A stretch of DNA of 39,336 bases from JAVBPB01 sp031549965. Its GTDB lineage: Bacteria > Bacillota > Clostridia > Lachnospirales > Lachnospiraceae. Positions within the stretch are counted from its first letter, which is position 1. Every line of letters begins with the position of its first letter. Below, piece after piece: positions 6,811 through 15,916 of this stretch. The position numbers were made by a program, and so were the translations under genes. The notes under the pieces are model-generated. The model saw only the letters and a program-made list of their open reading frames with translations, was not told where the DNA came from and searched no databases. The stretch covers positions 1 to 39,336 of the forward strand of contig JAVBPB010000140.1 in assembly GCA_031549965.1 (NCBI GenBank), written 5' to 3'.

Positions 6811-8757
6811 GTGGAAAAAAACAAGACATACAACCGAAAAAAAATTTTGTTTGCTTCAGTATGTATTATTACCATAGCAATATTTCTGGTTGGGAGATTG
6901 ACATATTTAATGATATTTAGATCAGATTATTATCAGCAAAAGGCTGATGCACTTCATGAAAGAGAGAGAAGTATAAAGGCTGCAAGAGGTATAATCTATG
7001 ACAAAAATGGGGTTGCACTTGCAACTAATAAGCCGGTATGTACAATATCAGTTATACATAACCAGATTACAAATCCCGAAGAGGTAATAAAGATTCTTTC
7101 TAAAGAGCTGTCACTTAGTGAAGATGCAGTAAGAAAAAGGGTTGAAAAGAAAACCTCAATTGAAAGAGTAAAAACCAATGTAGATAAAAGCGTTGCAGAT
7201 ACAATAAGAGAATATGATCTAAATGGAGTTATGGTGGATGAAGACTATAAAAGATATTATCCTTTTGAAAGTTTGGCATCTAAAGTTATTGGATTTACAG
7301 GAAAAGACAATCAGGGAATTATAGGGCTAGAAGTTAAATATGATAAATATTTACAAGGAATTAATGGTACAATATTAACACTAACTGATGCCAGAGGTGT
7401 AGAAATAGAAAATGCAGCTGAAAGCAGAGTTGAACCAATTGACGGCAATTCATTATATATAAGTTTAGATGTTAATATTCAAAAATATGTTGAGCAGGCA
7501 GCTAAAAAGGTTTTAGAAGCCAAAAATGCAAAAAGCGTATCAGTAATAATTATGAATCCACAAAACGGAGAAATTTATTCAATGGTAAATGTACCAGAAT
7601 TTGACTTAAATACACCCTATGAACTTACAGATGAGATATTAGCTAAGGCTGAAGGAGAAATAACCAGTGAAAAACAGCAAGAGCTATTAAATGGAATGTG
7701 GAGAAATCAAATAATTAGTGATACATATGAACCTGGTTCAACATTTAAAATTATTACAGCTACAGCAGCCCTTGAAGAAAAAGTAGTAAGTCTTAATGAA
7801 ACTTTTAGCTGTCCGGGCTTTAGAATAGTAGAAGATAGAAGGATAAAATGTCATAAAGTTTCAGGACACGGAACAGAGACTTTTATTCAAGGTGTATATA
7901 ACTCTTGTAACCCAGTATTTATGGATATTGGTGCAAGGGTTGGAATAACAAACCTATATAAGTATTTTGAAGGTCTTGGCTTATTTAAAAAGACAGGGAT
8001 TGACCTTCCTGGAGAAGCATCTTCAATTATGCATAAAATAGATAAAGTAGGTGCAGTGGAACTTGCCACAATAACATTTGGCCAGTCCTTTCAAATAACT
8101 CCATTACAATTAATGACAGCTGTCAGCGATATAATTAATGGAGGGCATACCATAGTACCTCATTTTGGTTTAGAGGTAAAAAACAGTTTAGGTGATACAA
8201 TAGAAAAATTTGAATATCCACAAGAAAAGAGTATGATTTCCAATGATACGGCAGAAAAAATGAAAACATTACTAGAAGGTGTTGTATCAGAAGGAACTGG
8301 ATCAAGAGCATACATTCCCGGACTTAGAATTGGCGGTAAAACAGCAACTTCAGAAAAATTTCCAAGAAGTTTAAATAAATATATATCTTCATTTATTGGT
8401 TTTGCACCTGCTAATGATCCAAAAGTTTTGGCATTAGTGCTTATAGATGAACCAACTGGTATATACTATGGAGGAACTATTGCAGCACCTATAATAGGTG
8501 AAATATTTGACAATATTTTACCTTATTTAGGAGTAGAACCAAGCTATACTGAAGAGGAATTAAAAAAATATAATGTAGGAGAAATTACTACACCAAACTT
8601 TTTAGGTAAAACAAAAAAAGAAGTCAAAGAACTGCTAAAGATATATGAATTTGGTGAAATAGACTATTTAGGAGAAGGGGATGTGGTTGTAGAACAATTT
8701 CCACTTGAAGGAGATAAGGTAAATAAAAAGAGCGACTTAATATTATATTTAGAATAA
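6811..8757 (+). CDS. spoVD: Class B penicillin-binding protein with PASTA domain, SpoVD-like
   Basis: The protein has 648 residues: an N-terminal membrane anchor (about 11-34), a dimerisation domain, a transpeptidase domain and one C-terminal PASTA domain (about 590-648). The active-site motifs are S310-T-F-K313 and S365-C-N367, but the third reads K510-T-A512 instead of KTG. A single PASTA domain and a place between ftsI-like and mraY genes fit SpoVD, which makes spore cortex peptidoglycan with a SEDS partner. The start is GTG 6811, after GAGG at 6799-6802. The altered KTG box may affect beta-lactam or substrate binding, or be usual in this lineage; this is not decidable here. Cluster position and PASTA support SpoVD over a vegetative PBP2x role, but not conclusively. 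Confidence 0.82.
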   Translation: MEKNKTYNRKKILFASVCIITIAIFLVGRLTYLMIFRSDYYQQKADALHERERSIKAARGIIYDKNGVALATNKPVCTISVIHNQITNPEEVIKILSKELSLSEDAVRKRVEKKTSIERVKTNVDKSVADTIREYDLNGVMVDEDYKRYYPFESLASKVIGFTGKDNQGIIGLEVKYDKYLQGINGTILTLTDARGVEIENAAESRVEPIDGNSLYISLDVNIQKYVEQAAKKVLEAKNAKSVSVIIMNPQNGEIYSMVNVPEFDLNTPYELTDEILAKAEGEITSEKQQELLNGMWRNQIISDTYEPGSTFKIITATAALEEKVVSLNETFSCPGFRIVEDRRIKCHKVSGHGTETFIQGVYNSCNPVFMDIGARVGITNLYKYFEGLGLFKKTGIDLPGEASSIMHKIDKVGAVELATITFGQSFQITPLQLMTAVSDIINGGHTIVPHFGLEVKNSLGDTIEKFEYPQEKSMISNDTAEKMKTLLEGVVSEGTGSRAYIPGLRIGGKTATSEKFPRSLNKYISSFIGFAPANDPKVLALVLIDEPTGIYYGGTIAAPIIGEIFDNILPYLGVEPSYTEEELKKYNVGEITTPNFLGKTKKEVKELLKIYEFGEIDYLGEGDVVVEQFPLEGDKVNKKSDLILYLE

Positions 8758-8765
8758 ATATCATA

Positions 8766-8794
8766 TTGATTAATTTATCAAAAAGCATTATACT
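8766..8794 (+). promoter_or_regulatory. Candidate sigma-A promoter upstream of mraY
   Basis: TTGATT at 8766-8771 and TATACT at 8789-8794 are separated by the ideal 17 bp. The site lies in the gap after the spoVD-like gene, about 45 bp before the mraY start. It would let the precursor genes be expressed independently of the sporulation-type PBP. Confidence 0.6.
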
Positions 8795-8838
8795 GATACA
8801 CGTAAAATAATACACTTAAGAAAATGAGAGGTGGATTT

Positions 8839-9795
8839 ATGAATTTCAAAGAATTATTACCTGTACTAATAGCATTTGCCATTAGTGTCATACTAAGTCC
8901 TATAATGATACCATATTTAAAAAAATTAAAATTTGGTCAATATGTAAGAGAAGATGGGCCAGAGTCTCATCTTAAAAAGTCAGGTACCCCGACTATGGGC
9001 GGATTAATTATTTTATCCAGCATTGTAATAACATCATTATTTTATGTAAAAGATTATCCCACTATTATTCCAATACTTTTTTCAACACTTGGTTTTGGAT
9101 TAATTGGCTTTTTAGATGATTACATAAAAGTAGTAATGAAACGATCTATGGGCCTTAGAGCTTGGCAAAAGATGTTAGGCCAGATAATAGTAACATCAGT
9201 CTTTGGATATTATTTATTAAATTATACAGACATTGGCACAGGAATGCTGATACCGTTTTCAAACGGACAATACCTGAATGTAGGATTTTTATTTTTGCCA
9301 ATAATGTTTGTAGCAGTAATTGGAACTGTAAATGGTGTAAATTTTACTGATGGATTAGATGGCCTTGCTTCAAGTGTTACAGTATTAGTAGCTACTTTAT
9401 TTAGCGTTGTGGCTATTGGGCTTAAAAGCGGAATAGAACCTATTACATGTGCAGTTGTAGGTGCTTTACTTGGATTTTTACTCTTTAATGTACATCCGGC
9501 AAGAGTTTTTATGGGAGATACAGGATCTCTTGCACTTGGAGGATTTGTGGCATCTACAGCATATGTACTTCAAATGCCTTTATTTATTCTGATAATTGGA
9601 TTTATATATTTAGCAGAAGTTTTATCAGTAATGCTTCAAGTAGGATATTTTAAGTTGACTCATGGCAAAAGAATATTTAAAATGGCACCGATCCATCATC
9701 ATTTTGAATTATCTGGATGGCCAGAAACCAGAGTTGTAGCTATCTTTTCAATTATAACAGCAATATTATGCTTAATTGGACTCCTGGCAATATAA
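8839..9795 (+). CDS. mraY: Phospho-N-acetylmuramoyl-pentapeptide-transferase MraY
   Basis: MraY transfers phospho-MurNAc-pentapeptide to undecaprenyl phosphate, giving lipid I at the inner face of the membrane. The 318-residue polytopic protein shows the family signatures: GTPTMGG near residue 47, a magnesium-binding pair in GFLDDYIKV, NFTDGLDGLA, MGDTGSLALGG and APIHHHFE. About ten hydrophobic segments are visible. I chose the ATG at 8839 because AGAGGTGG at 8828-8835 lies just before it; an upstream in-frame ATG at 8824 would place that site inside the gene. It probably starts a transcription unit with murD and ftsW, with its own candidate promoter upstream. Confidence 0.97.
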   Translation: MNFKELLPVLIAFAISVILSPIMIPYLKKLKFGQYVREDGPESHLKKSGTPTMGGLIILSSIVITSLFYVKDYPTIIPILFSTLGFGLIGFLDDYIKVVMKRSMGLRAWQKMLGQIIVTSVFGYYLLNYTDIGTGMLIPFSNGQYLNVGFLFLPIMFVAVIGTVNGVNFTDGLDGLASSVTVLVATLFSVVAIGLKSGIEPITCAVVGALLGFLLFNVHPARVFMGDTGSLALGGFVASTAYVLQMPLFILIIGFIYLAEVLSVMLQVGYFKLTHGKRIFKMAPIHHHFELSGWPETRVVAIFSIITAILCLIGLLAI

Positions 9796-9837
9796 TTAAC
9801 TTAAGATGATAGATATAGCATAACTAGGAGGGAAAAA

Positions 9838-11199
9838 ATGGATTTAAAAAACAAAAATGTATTAATAGCAGGCGTTGGATTAAGTGGAATTGGTGCTGCT
9901 AATTTATTGCATAAAGTAGGTGCAAACATTACATTATACGATGGAAATGCAGCATTACTAAAAGATGATATTTTAGTAAAACTTCCAAAAGATTGTAAAG
10001 CTAAAGTAATACTTGGTGAACTAATTGATGAAGAAATTGAAAAAACAGATGTTTTTGTAATAAGCCCCGGAATACCTACAGATTTGGAATTTGTAAAGAG
10101 AATAAAAGCTAAAAATATTCCGGTTTGGGGAGAAATTGAATTAGCAAATCAATATGCAAAAGGAAAAATTATAGCAATTACAGGAACAAATGGAAAAACT
10201 ACAACAACAGTATTAACAGGGGAAATTATGAAGAAACATTTTGAAAGTACCTTTGTTGTTGGAAATATAGGAATGCCTTTTACAGATGTTGTATTTGAGA
10301 CAAAGAATGAGAGTTTAATAGTTGCAGAATTAAGTAGTTTTCAATTAGAAACCATAGTTGATTTTAAACCATCAGTAAGTGCAGTATTAAATATTTCACC
10401 AGATCATTTAAATAGACATAAGACTATGGAGAGTTATATAGAAGCAAAATTAATGATTACCTATAATCAGGATGAAAACGATGTATGCGTACTAAATTAT
10501 GATGATGAAGAAACAAGAAAACTTTCCGACAAAATTAATACAAAAAAGCTTTGGTTTAGCAGATGCAAGGAATTGGATGACGGTGTATTTGTATCAGATA
10601 ATAGTATTGTATGTAAAATTAATGGTGATACAAAACATGTGTGTAAAATAGAAGAATTAAAATTATTAGGAAATCATAATATTGAAAATGTTTTGGCAGC
10701 TGTTGGAATGTCAGTAAGTGTGGGTGTTTCAATAGAAACAATAAAAGAAGCAATAACAAGTTTTATGGGCGTTGAACATAGAATTGAATATGTTTGTACA
10801 AAAAATGATGTTATTTATTACAATGATTCAAAAGGAACTAATCCTAATGCCTCTATAAAAGCCGTTGAAGCTATGGTAAGACCAACTATATTAATAGGTG
10901 GAGGATATAATAAAGATTCAGAATATGATGAATGGATTAATAGTTTTGACAATAAAGTAAAAAAATTAATTTTAATTGGTGAAACAAAAGATAAGATAGA
11001 AGAATCAGCAAATAGAAATGGTTTTTTTGATATAATAAAGACAGATACTTTGGAAGAAGCAGTTAAGAAGGCTTTTGAGATATCGGTTGGAGGAGACGCA
11101 GTTTTATTATCTCCGGCATGTGCAAGCTGGGATATGTTTAAAAACTACGAAGAAAGAGGTAACAAGTTTAAGGAGTATGTATATAATCTAGGAGAGTGA
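9838..11199 (+). CDS. murD: UDP-N-acetylmuramoyl-L-alanine--D-glutamate ligase MurD
   Basis: MurD adds D-glutamate to UDP-MurNAc-L-Ala in the cytoplasm, using ATP. The 453-residue length is normal. Three Mur-ligase domains are visible: an N-terminal Rossmann-like UDP-binding domain starting VLIAGVGLSGIGAANLL, a central ATPase domain with the P-loop GTNGKTT (116-122), and a C-terminal domain with YNDSKGTNPNAS and LLSPACASWDMF, the MurD-type ending. An AGGAGG site precedes the ATG. It lies between mraY and ftsW with only 4 bp before ftsW. murC, murE, murF and murG are not in this window. Confidence 0.97.
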   Translation: MDLKNKNVLIAGVGLSGIGAANLLHKVGANITLYDGNAALLKDDILVKLPKDCKAKVILGELIDEEIEKTDVFVISPGIPTDLEFVKRIKAKNIPVWGEIELANQYAKGKIIAITGTNGKTTTTVLTGEIMKKHFESTFVVGNIGMPFTDVVFETKNESLIVAELSSFQLETIVDFKPSVSAVLNISPDHLNRHKTMESYIEAKLMITYNQDENDVCVLNYDDEETRKLSDKINTKKLWFSRCKELDDGVFVSDNSIVCKINGDTKHVCKIEELKLLGNHNIENVLAAVGMSVSVGVSIETIKEAITSFMGVEHRIEYVCTKNDVIYYNDSKGTNPNASIKAVEAMVRPTILIGGGYNKDSEYDEWINSFDNKVKKLILIGETKDKIEESANRNGFFDIIKTDTLEEAVKKAFEISVGGDAVLLSPACASWDMFKNYEERGNKFKEYVYNLGE

Positions 11200-11203
11200 T
11201 TAG

Positions 11204-12322
11204 ATGGCCAGACATGGTGGAAACACAAATAAAAAAGTAAAGGCAGATAACTACTATGATTATACACTTTTGTTTTTAACACTTTTTTTAGTGTGTTTTG
11301 GTTTGGTAATGATATATAGTACTAGCTCATATACAGGTCAAATACGTTACGATGATTCAGCACACTGGCTAAAAAAACAGGCAGGTGCGTCTATGCTTGG
11401 AATCATTGCAATGCTTATTGTATCAAAAATTAATTATAGAATTTGGGCAAAATTTGCAGTGTTGGCATATGGTTCTGCATTTGTATTACAAATTTTAGTA
11501 TTATTTGTTGGAAACGAAGTAAAAGGTGCAAAGAGATGGATTCAATTAGGACCTCTCAGTTTTCAGCCTTCAGAAGTTTCAAAAATTGCATTAATTATTT
11601 TTTTGGCATATGTAATAAGTGTTTCAGTAAAGCGTTTAGATAGTATTTGGGGTATGGTAAGAATATTTATATATGCATTGCCCTTAATTGGACTTATTGC
11701 TTATGAAAATCTAAGTACTGCCATTGTAATGTTTGGAATAACATTTGCAATAGTTTTTGTAGCTAGTAGAAAATATTGGTATTTTATTATTACAATATTG
11801 GCAGGAGTAGGATTTGCAGCACTTTTAATTATAGTAGCTCCATACAGGCTTGAAAGAATACAAGTGTGGCAAAACATAGAAACACACGATAAAGGTTTTC
11901 AAACATTACAAGGGCTTTATGCTATAGGTTCAGGAGGGATTTTTGGAAAAGGTCTGGGTCAGAGTATGCAAAAGCTTGGATTTATACCAGAATCTCATAA
12001 TGATATGATATTTTCAATTATATGTGAAGAACTTGGATTATTTGGAGCTATTTCCATTATAATGTTATTTTTAATTCTAATATGGAGATTTATGATAATA
12101 GCAAACAATACATTAGATCTTTTTGGAGCATTATTAGTAATTGGTGTAATGGCACATATAGGAGTTCAGGTTATAATAAATATTGCAGTTGTAACCAACA
12201 GTATTCCACCTACCGGAATACCTTTACCATTTATAAGTTATGGAGGTACTTCCATATCCTTTTTATTAGTTGAAATAGGATTAGTATTGGGAGTTTCCAA
12301 TCAAATAAAATTAGAAAGATAA
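11204..12322 (+). CDS. ftsW: FtsW-type SEDS peptidoglycan glycosyltransferase
   Basis: FtsW polymerises lipid II into glycan strands at the septum together with a class B PBP. The 372-residue protein is polytopic, with about ten transmembrane segments. It carries SEDS-family landmarks: MIYSTSSY in the first segment, LGPLSFQPSEVSKI, the GKGLGQSMQKLGFIPESHND loop, and the terminal PLPFISYGGTS motif. The ATG is 4 bp after murD and overlaps nothing else. Position inside the wall cluster favours FtsW over RodA or SpoVE. Because a SpoVD-like PBP is encoded nearby, a second role with that PBP during sporulation cannot be excluded. Confidence 0.93.
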   Translation: MARHGGNTNKKVKADNYYDYTLLFLTLFLVCFGLVMIYSTSSYTGQIRYDDSAHWLKKQAGASMLGIIAMLIVSKINYRIWAKFAVLAYGSAFVLQILVLFVGNEVKGAKRWIQLGPLSFQPSEVSKIALIIFLAYVISVSVKRLDSIWGMVRIFIYALPLIGLIAYENLSTAIVMFGITFAIVFVASRKYWYFIITILAGVGFAALLIIVAPYRLERIQVWQNIETHDKGFQTLQGLYAIGSGGIFGKGLGQSMQKLGFIPESHNDMIFSIICEELGLFGAISIIMLFLILIWRFMIIANNTLDLFGALLVIGVMAHIGVQVIINIAVVTNSIPPTGIPLPFISYGGTSISFLLVEIGLVLGVSNQIKLER

Positions 12323-12336
12323 TGTACTTTTCCTCA

Positions 12337-12365
12337 TGCACACTATGTAGACTTTTGCATATAAT
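12337..12365 (+). promoter_or_regulatory. Candidate promoter upstream of murA
   Basis: A perfect TATAAT at 12360-12365 lies 17 bp after TGCACA (4 of 6 matches to TTGACA), in the 93-bp ftsW-murA gap. A 7-bp hairpin (aacagac/gtctgtt at 12381-12399) follows before the GGGGGTG ribosome binding site. The -35 is weak, so this is a tentative call. Confidence 0.45.
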
Positions 12366-12415
12366 GTCTTATATAGTTCAAACAGACTATAGGTCTGTTA
12401 GTTGGGGGTGCTTAG

Positions 12416-13669
12416 ATGTCCTTTATAAAAATTACAGGCGGGAAGCATTTACGTGGGGAGATAAAAGTACAAGGTTCAAAAAATGCTGTATTACCCATTA
12501 TAGCTGCAACAGTATTAAACAAGGGAATAACAAAGATAAAAAACTGTCCCAAGATATTAGATGTTTTAAGCATGATAAAAATACTCGAAAAGATAGGTTG
12601 TTTTATTGAATGGGAAAAGGATACACTAATAGTAAATGCAACCGATATAAATTCAGTAGAAATACCAGAAAAATATGTGGGCAGAATCAGATCTTCAATA
12701 ATTATGCTGGGATCGGTCTTGGGAAGATGCAAAGAAGTTACCATTTCCTATCCGGGAGGATGTTCAATTGGTTCAAGACCAATAGATCTGCATATTAAAG
12801 CATTAAAAAAAATGAATATTGAAATAACAGAAGAAGGTGGATTTTTAAATTGCACCTCTAAAAAAATTATCGGAGCGGATATTGTACTTGATTTTCCAAG
12901 CGTAGGAGCTACCGAAAATATAATTTTAACAGCTGTATTATCAGAAGGTATAACTTATATCTGTAATGCGGCTAAAGAACCAGAGATAGTAGAATTGTGC
13001 CAATTCTTACAGGGAATGGGTGCTAATATTAGGGGGGCTGGTACAGATAAAATCATTATTGAAGGTGTTAAAGAACTTCATGATACTGAATTTACAATCA
13101 GTGCGGACAGAATTGTTGCAGGAACATATATGGCCGCAGTTGCAACTAGTAAAGGTAATGTAACACTTAATAATATTGACTGTAGTCAAATAAGTGCAAT
13201 TACTTCAATACTTAAAGATATAGGCTGTAAAATTGAATGTGGTAATTCTTATATAACAATTGAATCAAATAAAAGACTTGATTGTGTAGATGTTATAAGA
13301 ACTCAGCCTTATCCTGGTTTTCCTACAGATATGCAATCTCAGATGATGAGTGTTTTATCATTATGTGACGGTACTAGTGTAATACTAGAAAATATTTTTG
13401 AAACCAGATATAACAATGCCAGAGAATTATGTAAAATGGGTGCAGATATAATTATTGAAGGCAAGTTAGCAGTAATAAAAGGTGTAGAAAGACTTAGCGG
13501 TGCAGAGGTTTATTCAAATGATCTAAGAGGCGGTGCAGGATTAATCATTGCAGGATTAGCTGCAAAAGGAATGACTGTTGTGCATAATACGGAATATGTT
13601 GAACGTGGATATGAAGACATTTGCAGGGATTTAAGACAAATTGGAGCAAGTATTGAAATGATTCCTTAA
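12416..13669 (+). CDS. murA: UDP-N-acetylglucosamine 1-carboxyvinyltransferase MurA
   Basis: MurA performs the first committed step of peptidoglycan synthesis, transferring enolpyruvate from PEP to UDP-GlcNAc. The 417-residue protein has the EPSP-synthase-like repeated fold. Conserved residues are present: Lys22 in GSKNAVLP, and the catalytic, fosfomycin-sensitive Cys116 in PGGCSIGSRPIDLH. A later NDLRGGAGLIIAGLAA motif near the C-terminus is also typical. The Cys is intact, so no natural fosfomycin resistance of the Cys-to-Asp type is expected. It is 93 bp after ftsW, with a possible promoter of its own, and 22 bp before divIB. Other MurA paralogues may exist elsewhere in the genome. Confidence 0.97.
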   Translation: MSFIKITGGKHLRGEIKVQGSKNAVLPIIAATVLNKGITKIKNCPKILDVLSMIKILEKIGCFIEWEKDTLIVNATDINSVEIPEKYVGRIRSSIIMLGSVLGRCKEVTISYPGGCSIGSRPIDLHIKALKKMNIEITEEGGFLNCTSKKIIGADIVLDFPSVGATENIILTAVLSEGITYICNAAKEPEIVELCQFLQGMGANIRGAGTDKIIIEGVKELHDTEFTISADRIVAGTYMAAVATSKGNVTLNNIDCSQISAITSILKDIGCKIECGNSYITIESNKRLDCVDVIRTQPYPGFPTDMQSQMMSVLSLCDGTSVILENIFETRYNNARELCKMGADIIIEGKLAVIKGVERLSGAEVYSNDLRGGAGLIIAGLAAKGMTVVHNTEYVERGYEDICRDLRQIGASIEMIP

Positions 13670-13691
13670 AAATGAACCGGGTGGTGATAAA

Positions 13692-14432
13692 ATGGCAAAA
13701 GTACAAATGAGAAATAATTACCGATATAGAAATTCTATATTAATTAAACTACTAATCATAGCTGTACTTATAGCCATTATCTTATTTATATTGGTAACTG
13801 TATTTCAAGTAAAAAATATTACTGTAGAAGGAAGTAATCACTATACAGAAAAAGAAATCGAGGAATTAGTATTAAAAGATAAGTATAAAAATACATTATA
13901 TTTGTATATTCAAAATAAATATTTTGATGATTATCAGATTCCCTTTATTCAAAAAGTTGATATAGAGATTGTTTCAAGAAATGATATAAAAATAGTTATT
14001 TATGAAAAAGTAATAATAGGTTGTATTGAATACATGGGAGAATATTTATATTTTGATAAGGATGGAATTGTAGTAGAAAGTTCTGCCAGCAAAATAGAAG
14101 GAGTACCCATGGTTACAGGGTTAATGTACGATAAGATAATTCTTCATAAAAAGCTTGAAATTTCTGATGCAGAAAGATATGATGCAATACTAAATTTAAT
14201 GCAGCTTATTAAAAAATACGATGTTAAAGTGGACAAGATTCGATTCAATAATAAAAATGAAATTGAATTGGTAGTTTCAAACATTGAAATTTTATTAGGA
14301 AAAGACAGATTTTTTGATGATAAGATTGCTAACTTAAATAACATTTTATCTCAATTAACAGGTTTATCAGGAGAGCTTGATATGAAAGATTTTAAATCAG
14401 CAGAAGATGGTGTAGTATTTAGGAAGAATTGA
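13692..14432 (+). CDS. divIB: Cell division protein DivIB/FtsQ
   Basis: The 246-residue protein has a short basic cytoplasmic N-terminus, one transmembrane segment (about 18-41), and then a POTRA domain beginning VKNITVEGSNHYTEKEIEE. A beta-rich FtsQ/DivIB-type domain follows (through about 200). DivIB forms a complex with FtsL and DivIC that controls septal synthesis by FtsW and its PBP. It lies between murA and ftsZ, the usual place for ftsQ/divIB. A GGGTGGTGA ribosome binding site precedes the ATG. No ftsA gene lies between it and ftsZ, consistent with many clostridia. Confidence 0.92.
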   Translation: MAKVQMRNNYRYRNSILIKLLIIAVLIAIILFILVTVFQVKNITVEGSNHYTEKEIEELVLKDKYKNTLYLYIQNKYFDDYQIPFIQKVDIEIVSRNDIKIVIYEKVIIGCIEYMGEYLYFDKDGIVVESSASKIEGVPMVTGLMYDKIILHKKLEISDAERYDAILNLMQLIKKYDVKVDKIRFNNKNEIELVVSNIEILLGKDRFFDDKIANLNNILSQLTGLSGELDMKDFKSAEDGVVFRKN

Positions 14433-14482
14433 CTATATTTTATTAAAAATAAAAAATATTTTACTTTTTTTGAAAATAAGGG

Positions 14483-14511
14483 TTGATTATTTTTCCATTT
14501 AACTATATTAT
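14483..14511 (+). promoter_or_regulatory. Candidate sigma-A promoter for ftsZ
   Basis: TTGATT at 14483-14488 and TATTAT at 14506-14511 are spaced by 17 bp in the 136-bp divIB-ftsZ gap. An overlapping TATATT at 14504 is an alternative. The region is very AT-rich, which raises the chance of a false match. Confidence 0.5.
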
Positions 14512-14568
14512 ATTAGATAATAGATTTATTTTAAAAATAGATGTTACATAATTAGAGGAGGAAATACT

Positions 14569-15726
14569 TTGCTTGAGATTAGAACAAATGAAGCTGAACC
14601 AGCTGCAAGAATATTGGTTATTGGTGTGGGTGGTGCTGGCAATAATGCTGTAAATAGAATGATAGAAGAAAATATATCCGGAGTAGAATGTATAGGTATA
14701 AATACAGATAAACAAGCATTACAATTATGTAAGGCACCAACTGTTTTACAAATTGGAGAGAAATTAACAAAAGGATTAGGAGCAGGTGCAAAGCCAGAGG
14801 TTGGTGCAAAAGCAGCCGAGGAAAGTGCAGAAGAATTAACGGCATTAGTTAAGAATGCAGATATGGTATTTGTAACTTGTGGAATGGGTGGAGGAACAGG
14901 AACAGGTGCAGCTCCGGTTGTAGCTAAGATATCAAAAGACTTAGGCATATTAACAGTAGGAGTTGTAACAAAGCCATTTAGATTTGAAGCTAAGACACGA
15001 ATGGAAAACGCTTTAGCAGGAATTGAAAGATTAAAAGAAAGTGTTGATACTTTAATCGTAATTCCTAATGATAAATTACTAGAAATAGTAGATAGAAGAA
15101 CTACAATGCCAGATGCTCTTAAAAAAGCAGATGAAGTATTACAACAAGGTGTACAAGGTATAACAGATTTAATTAATGTACCAGGGCTTATTAATCTTGA
15201 CTTTGCTGACGTTCAGACAGTTATGAAGGACAAGGGTATTGCTCACATTGGAATAGGTACAGGAAAAGGTGATGATAAGGCTATTGATGCTGTTAAACAG
15301 GCTATAGCAAGTCCTCTTCTTGAAACAACAATTGCGGGTGCATCTCATGTTATAATTAATATTTCAGGTGATGTTGCACTTATGGAAGCTAACGAGGCAG
15401 CAAGCTATGTACAAGAACTTGCAGGTGAGAATGCTAACATAATTTTTGGTGCAAAATATGATGAAGGTTCACCAGATGAAGCAAAGATTACAGTTATTGC
15501 TACCGGACTTGATGGACAAACAGAAACAAGTGCTACAAGGTCAACAGCTTTTAACTACAATCCATCTATAAAACCTAATTCATTTAGCAATTTTTCTAAA
15601 AATATTCCAAACCAACCAAAAAGCCAGCCAGTAGTAAACATTGCTCCAGTTGAAAAGCCAACCAGTGCTGTTGAAGAAAAACCAATTAAAATTCCAGAGT
15701 TTTTACAAAAAAATAGAAATAAATAA
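14569..15726 (+). CDS. ftsZ: Cell division protein FtsZ
   Basis: FtsZ is the tubulin-like GTPase that forms the Z-ring. The 385-residue protein has the N-terminal glycine loop VIGVGGAGNNAVNRM (18-32), the tubulin signature GMGGGTGTG (105-113) and the T7 catalytic loop NLDFAD (209-214). A variable linker follows, then a conserved C-terminal peptide, KIPEFLQKNRNK, that binds membrane-tethering partners. The start is TTG 14569, preceded by AGAGGAGG with about 8 nt spacing; the N-terminus LEIRTNEAEPAARILVIG fits the family. A long stem-loop with a U-run follows the stop, so this gene ends the division cluster. Confidence 0.98.
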   Translation: MLEIRTNEAEPAARILVIGVGGAGNNAVNRMIEENISGVECIGINTDKQALQLCKAPTVLQIGEKLTKGLGAGAKPEVGAKAAEESAEELTALVKNADMVFVTCGMGGGTGTGAAPVVAKISKDLGILTVGVVTKPFRFEAKTRMENALAGIERLKESVDTLIVIPNDKLLEIVDRRTTMPDALKKADEVLQQGVQGITDLINVPGLINLDFADVQTVMKDKGIAHIGIGTGKGDDKAIDAVKQAIASPLLETTIAGASHVIINISGDVALMEANEAASYVQELAGENANIIFGAKYDEGSPDEAKITVIATGLDGQTETSATRSTAFNYNPSIKPNSFSNFSKNIPNQPKSQPVVNIAPVEKPTSAVEEKPIKIPEFLQKNRNK

Positions 15727-15732
15727 AAAATT

Positions 15733-15820
15733 AGAGATATTAAAATATAAAGTTTAGTTTTGCAAATAACATTTTTGTTACTTTGACAAGAAAACTTATA
15801 TTACAAATATCTCTTTTTTT
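15733..15820 (+). terminator. Terminator of the ftsZ transcript
   Basis: agagatatt (15733-15741) pairs with aatatctct (15806-15814) and is followed by a run of Ts. Inside, 15744-15755 pairs with 15792-15802 with one bulge, and a further short stem continues inward. It is a long AT-rich intrinsic terminator directly after ftsZ. Confidence 0.85.
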
Positions 15821-15843
15821 ATTTTTAAATATATTTAAAGACT

Positions 15844-15916
15844 TATGTCGAATTGAAATAATCAATGGTAAAAATTGTAAATGAAAAAAGATAGAAACCC
15901 TCTTAATTTTGACAAA
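15844..15916. promoter_or_regulatory. Spo0A-box-like sites upstream of spoIIGA
   Basis: TATGTCGAA at 15844-15852 matches TTTGTCRAA at 8 of 9 positions on the + strand. TTTGACAAA at 15908-15916 is a 9 of 9 match on the - strand. A third, TTTGACAAG at 15782-15790 (8 of 9, - strand), lies inside the ftsZ terminator. spoIIGA is a known direct target of phosphorylated Spo0A in Bacillus, so these are plausible, but AT-rich DNA produces such matches by chance. Confidence 0.5.

Noticed and set aside
12322..12609. Open frame of 95 codons overlapping the start of murA
   Set aside because: It overlaps murA in another frame, begins at the ftsW stop, has no ribosome binding site and a Cys- and Lys-rich composition typical of an out-of-frame reading.
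14544..14948. 134-codon open frame on the - strand opposite ftsZ
   Set aside because: It is a shadow of the Gly/Ala-rich ftsZ sequence; the Pro/Ala-rich translation has no domain, and the ftsZ reading is certain.
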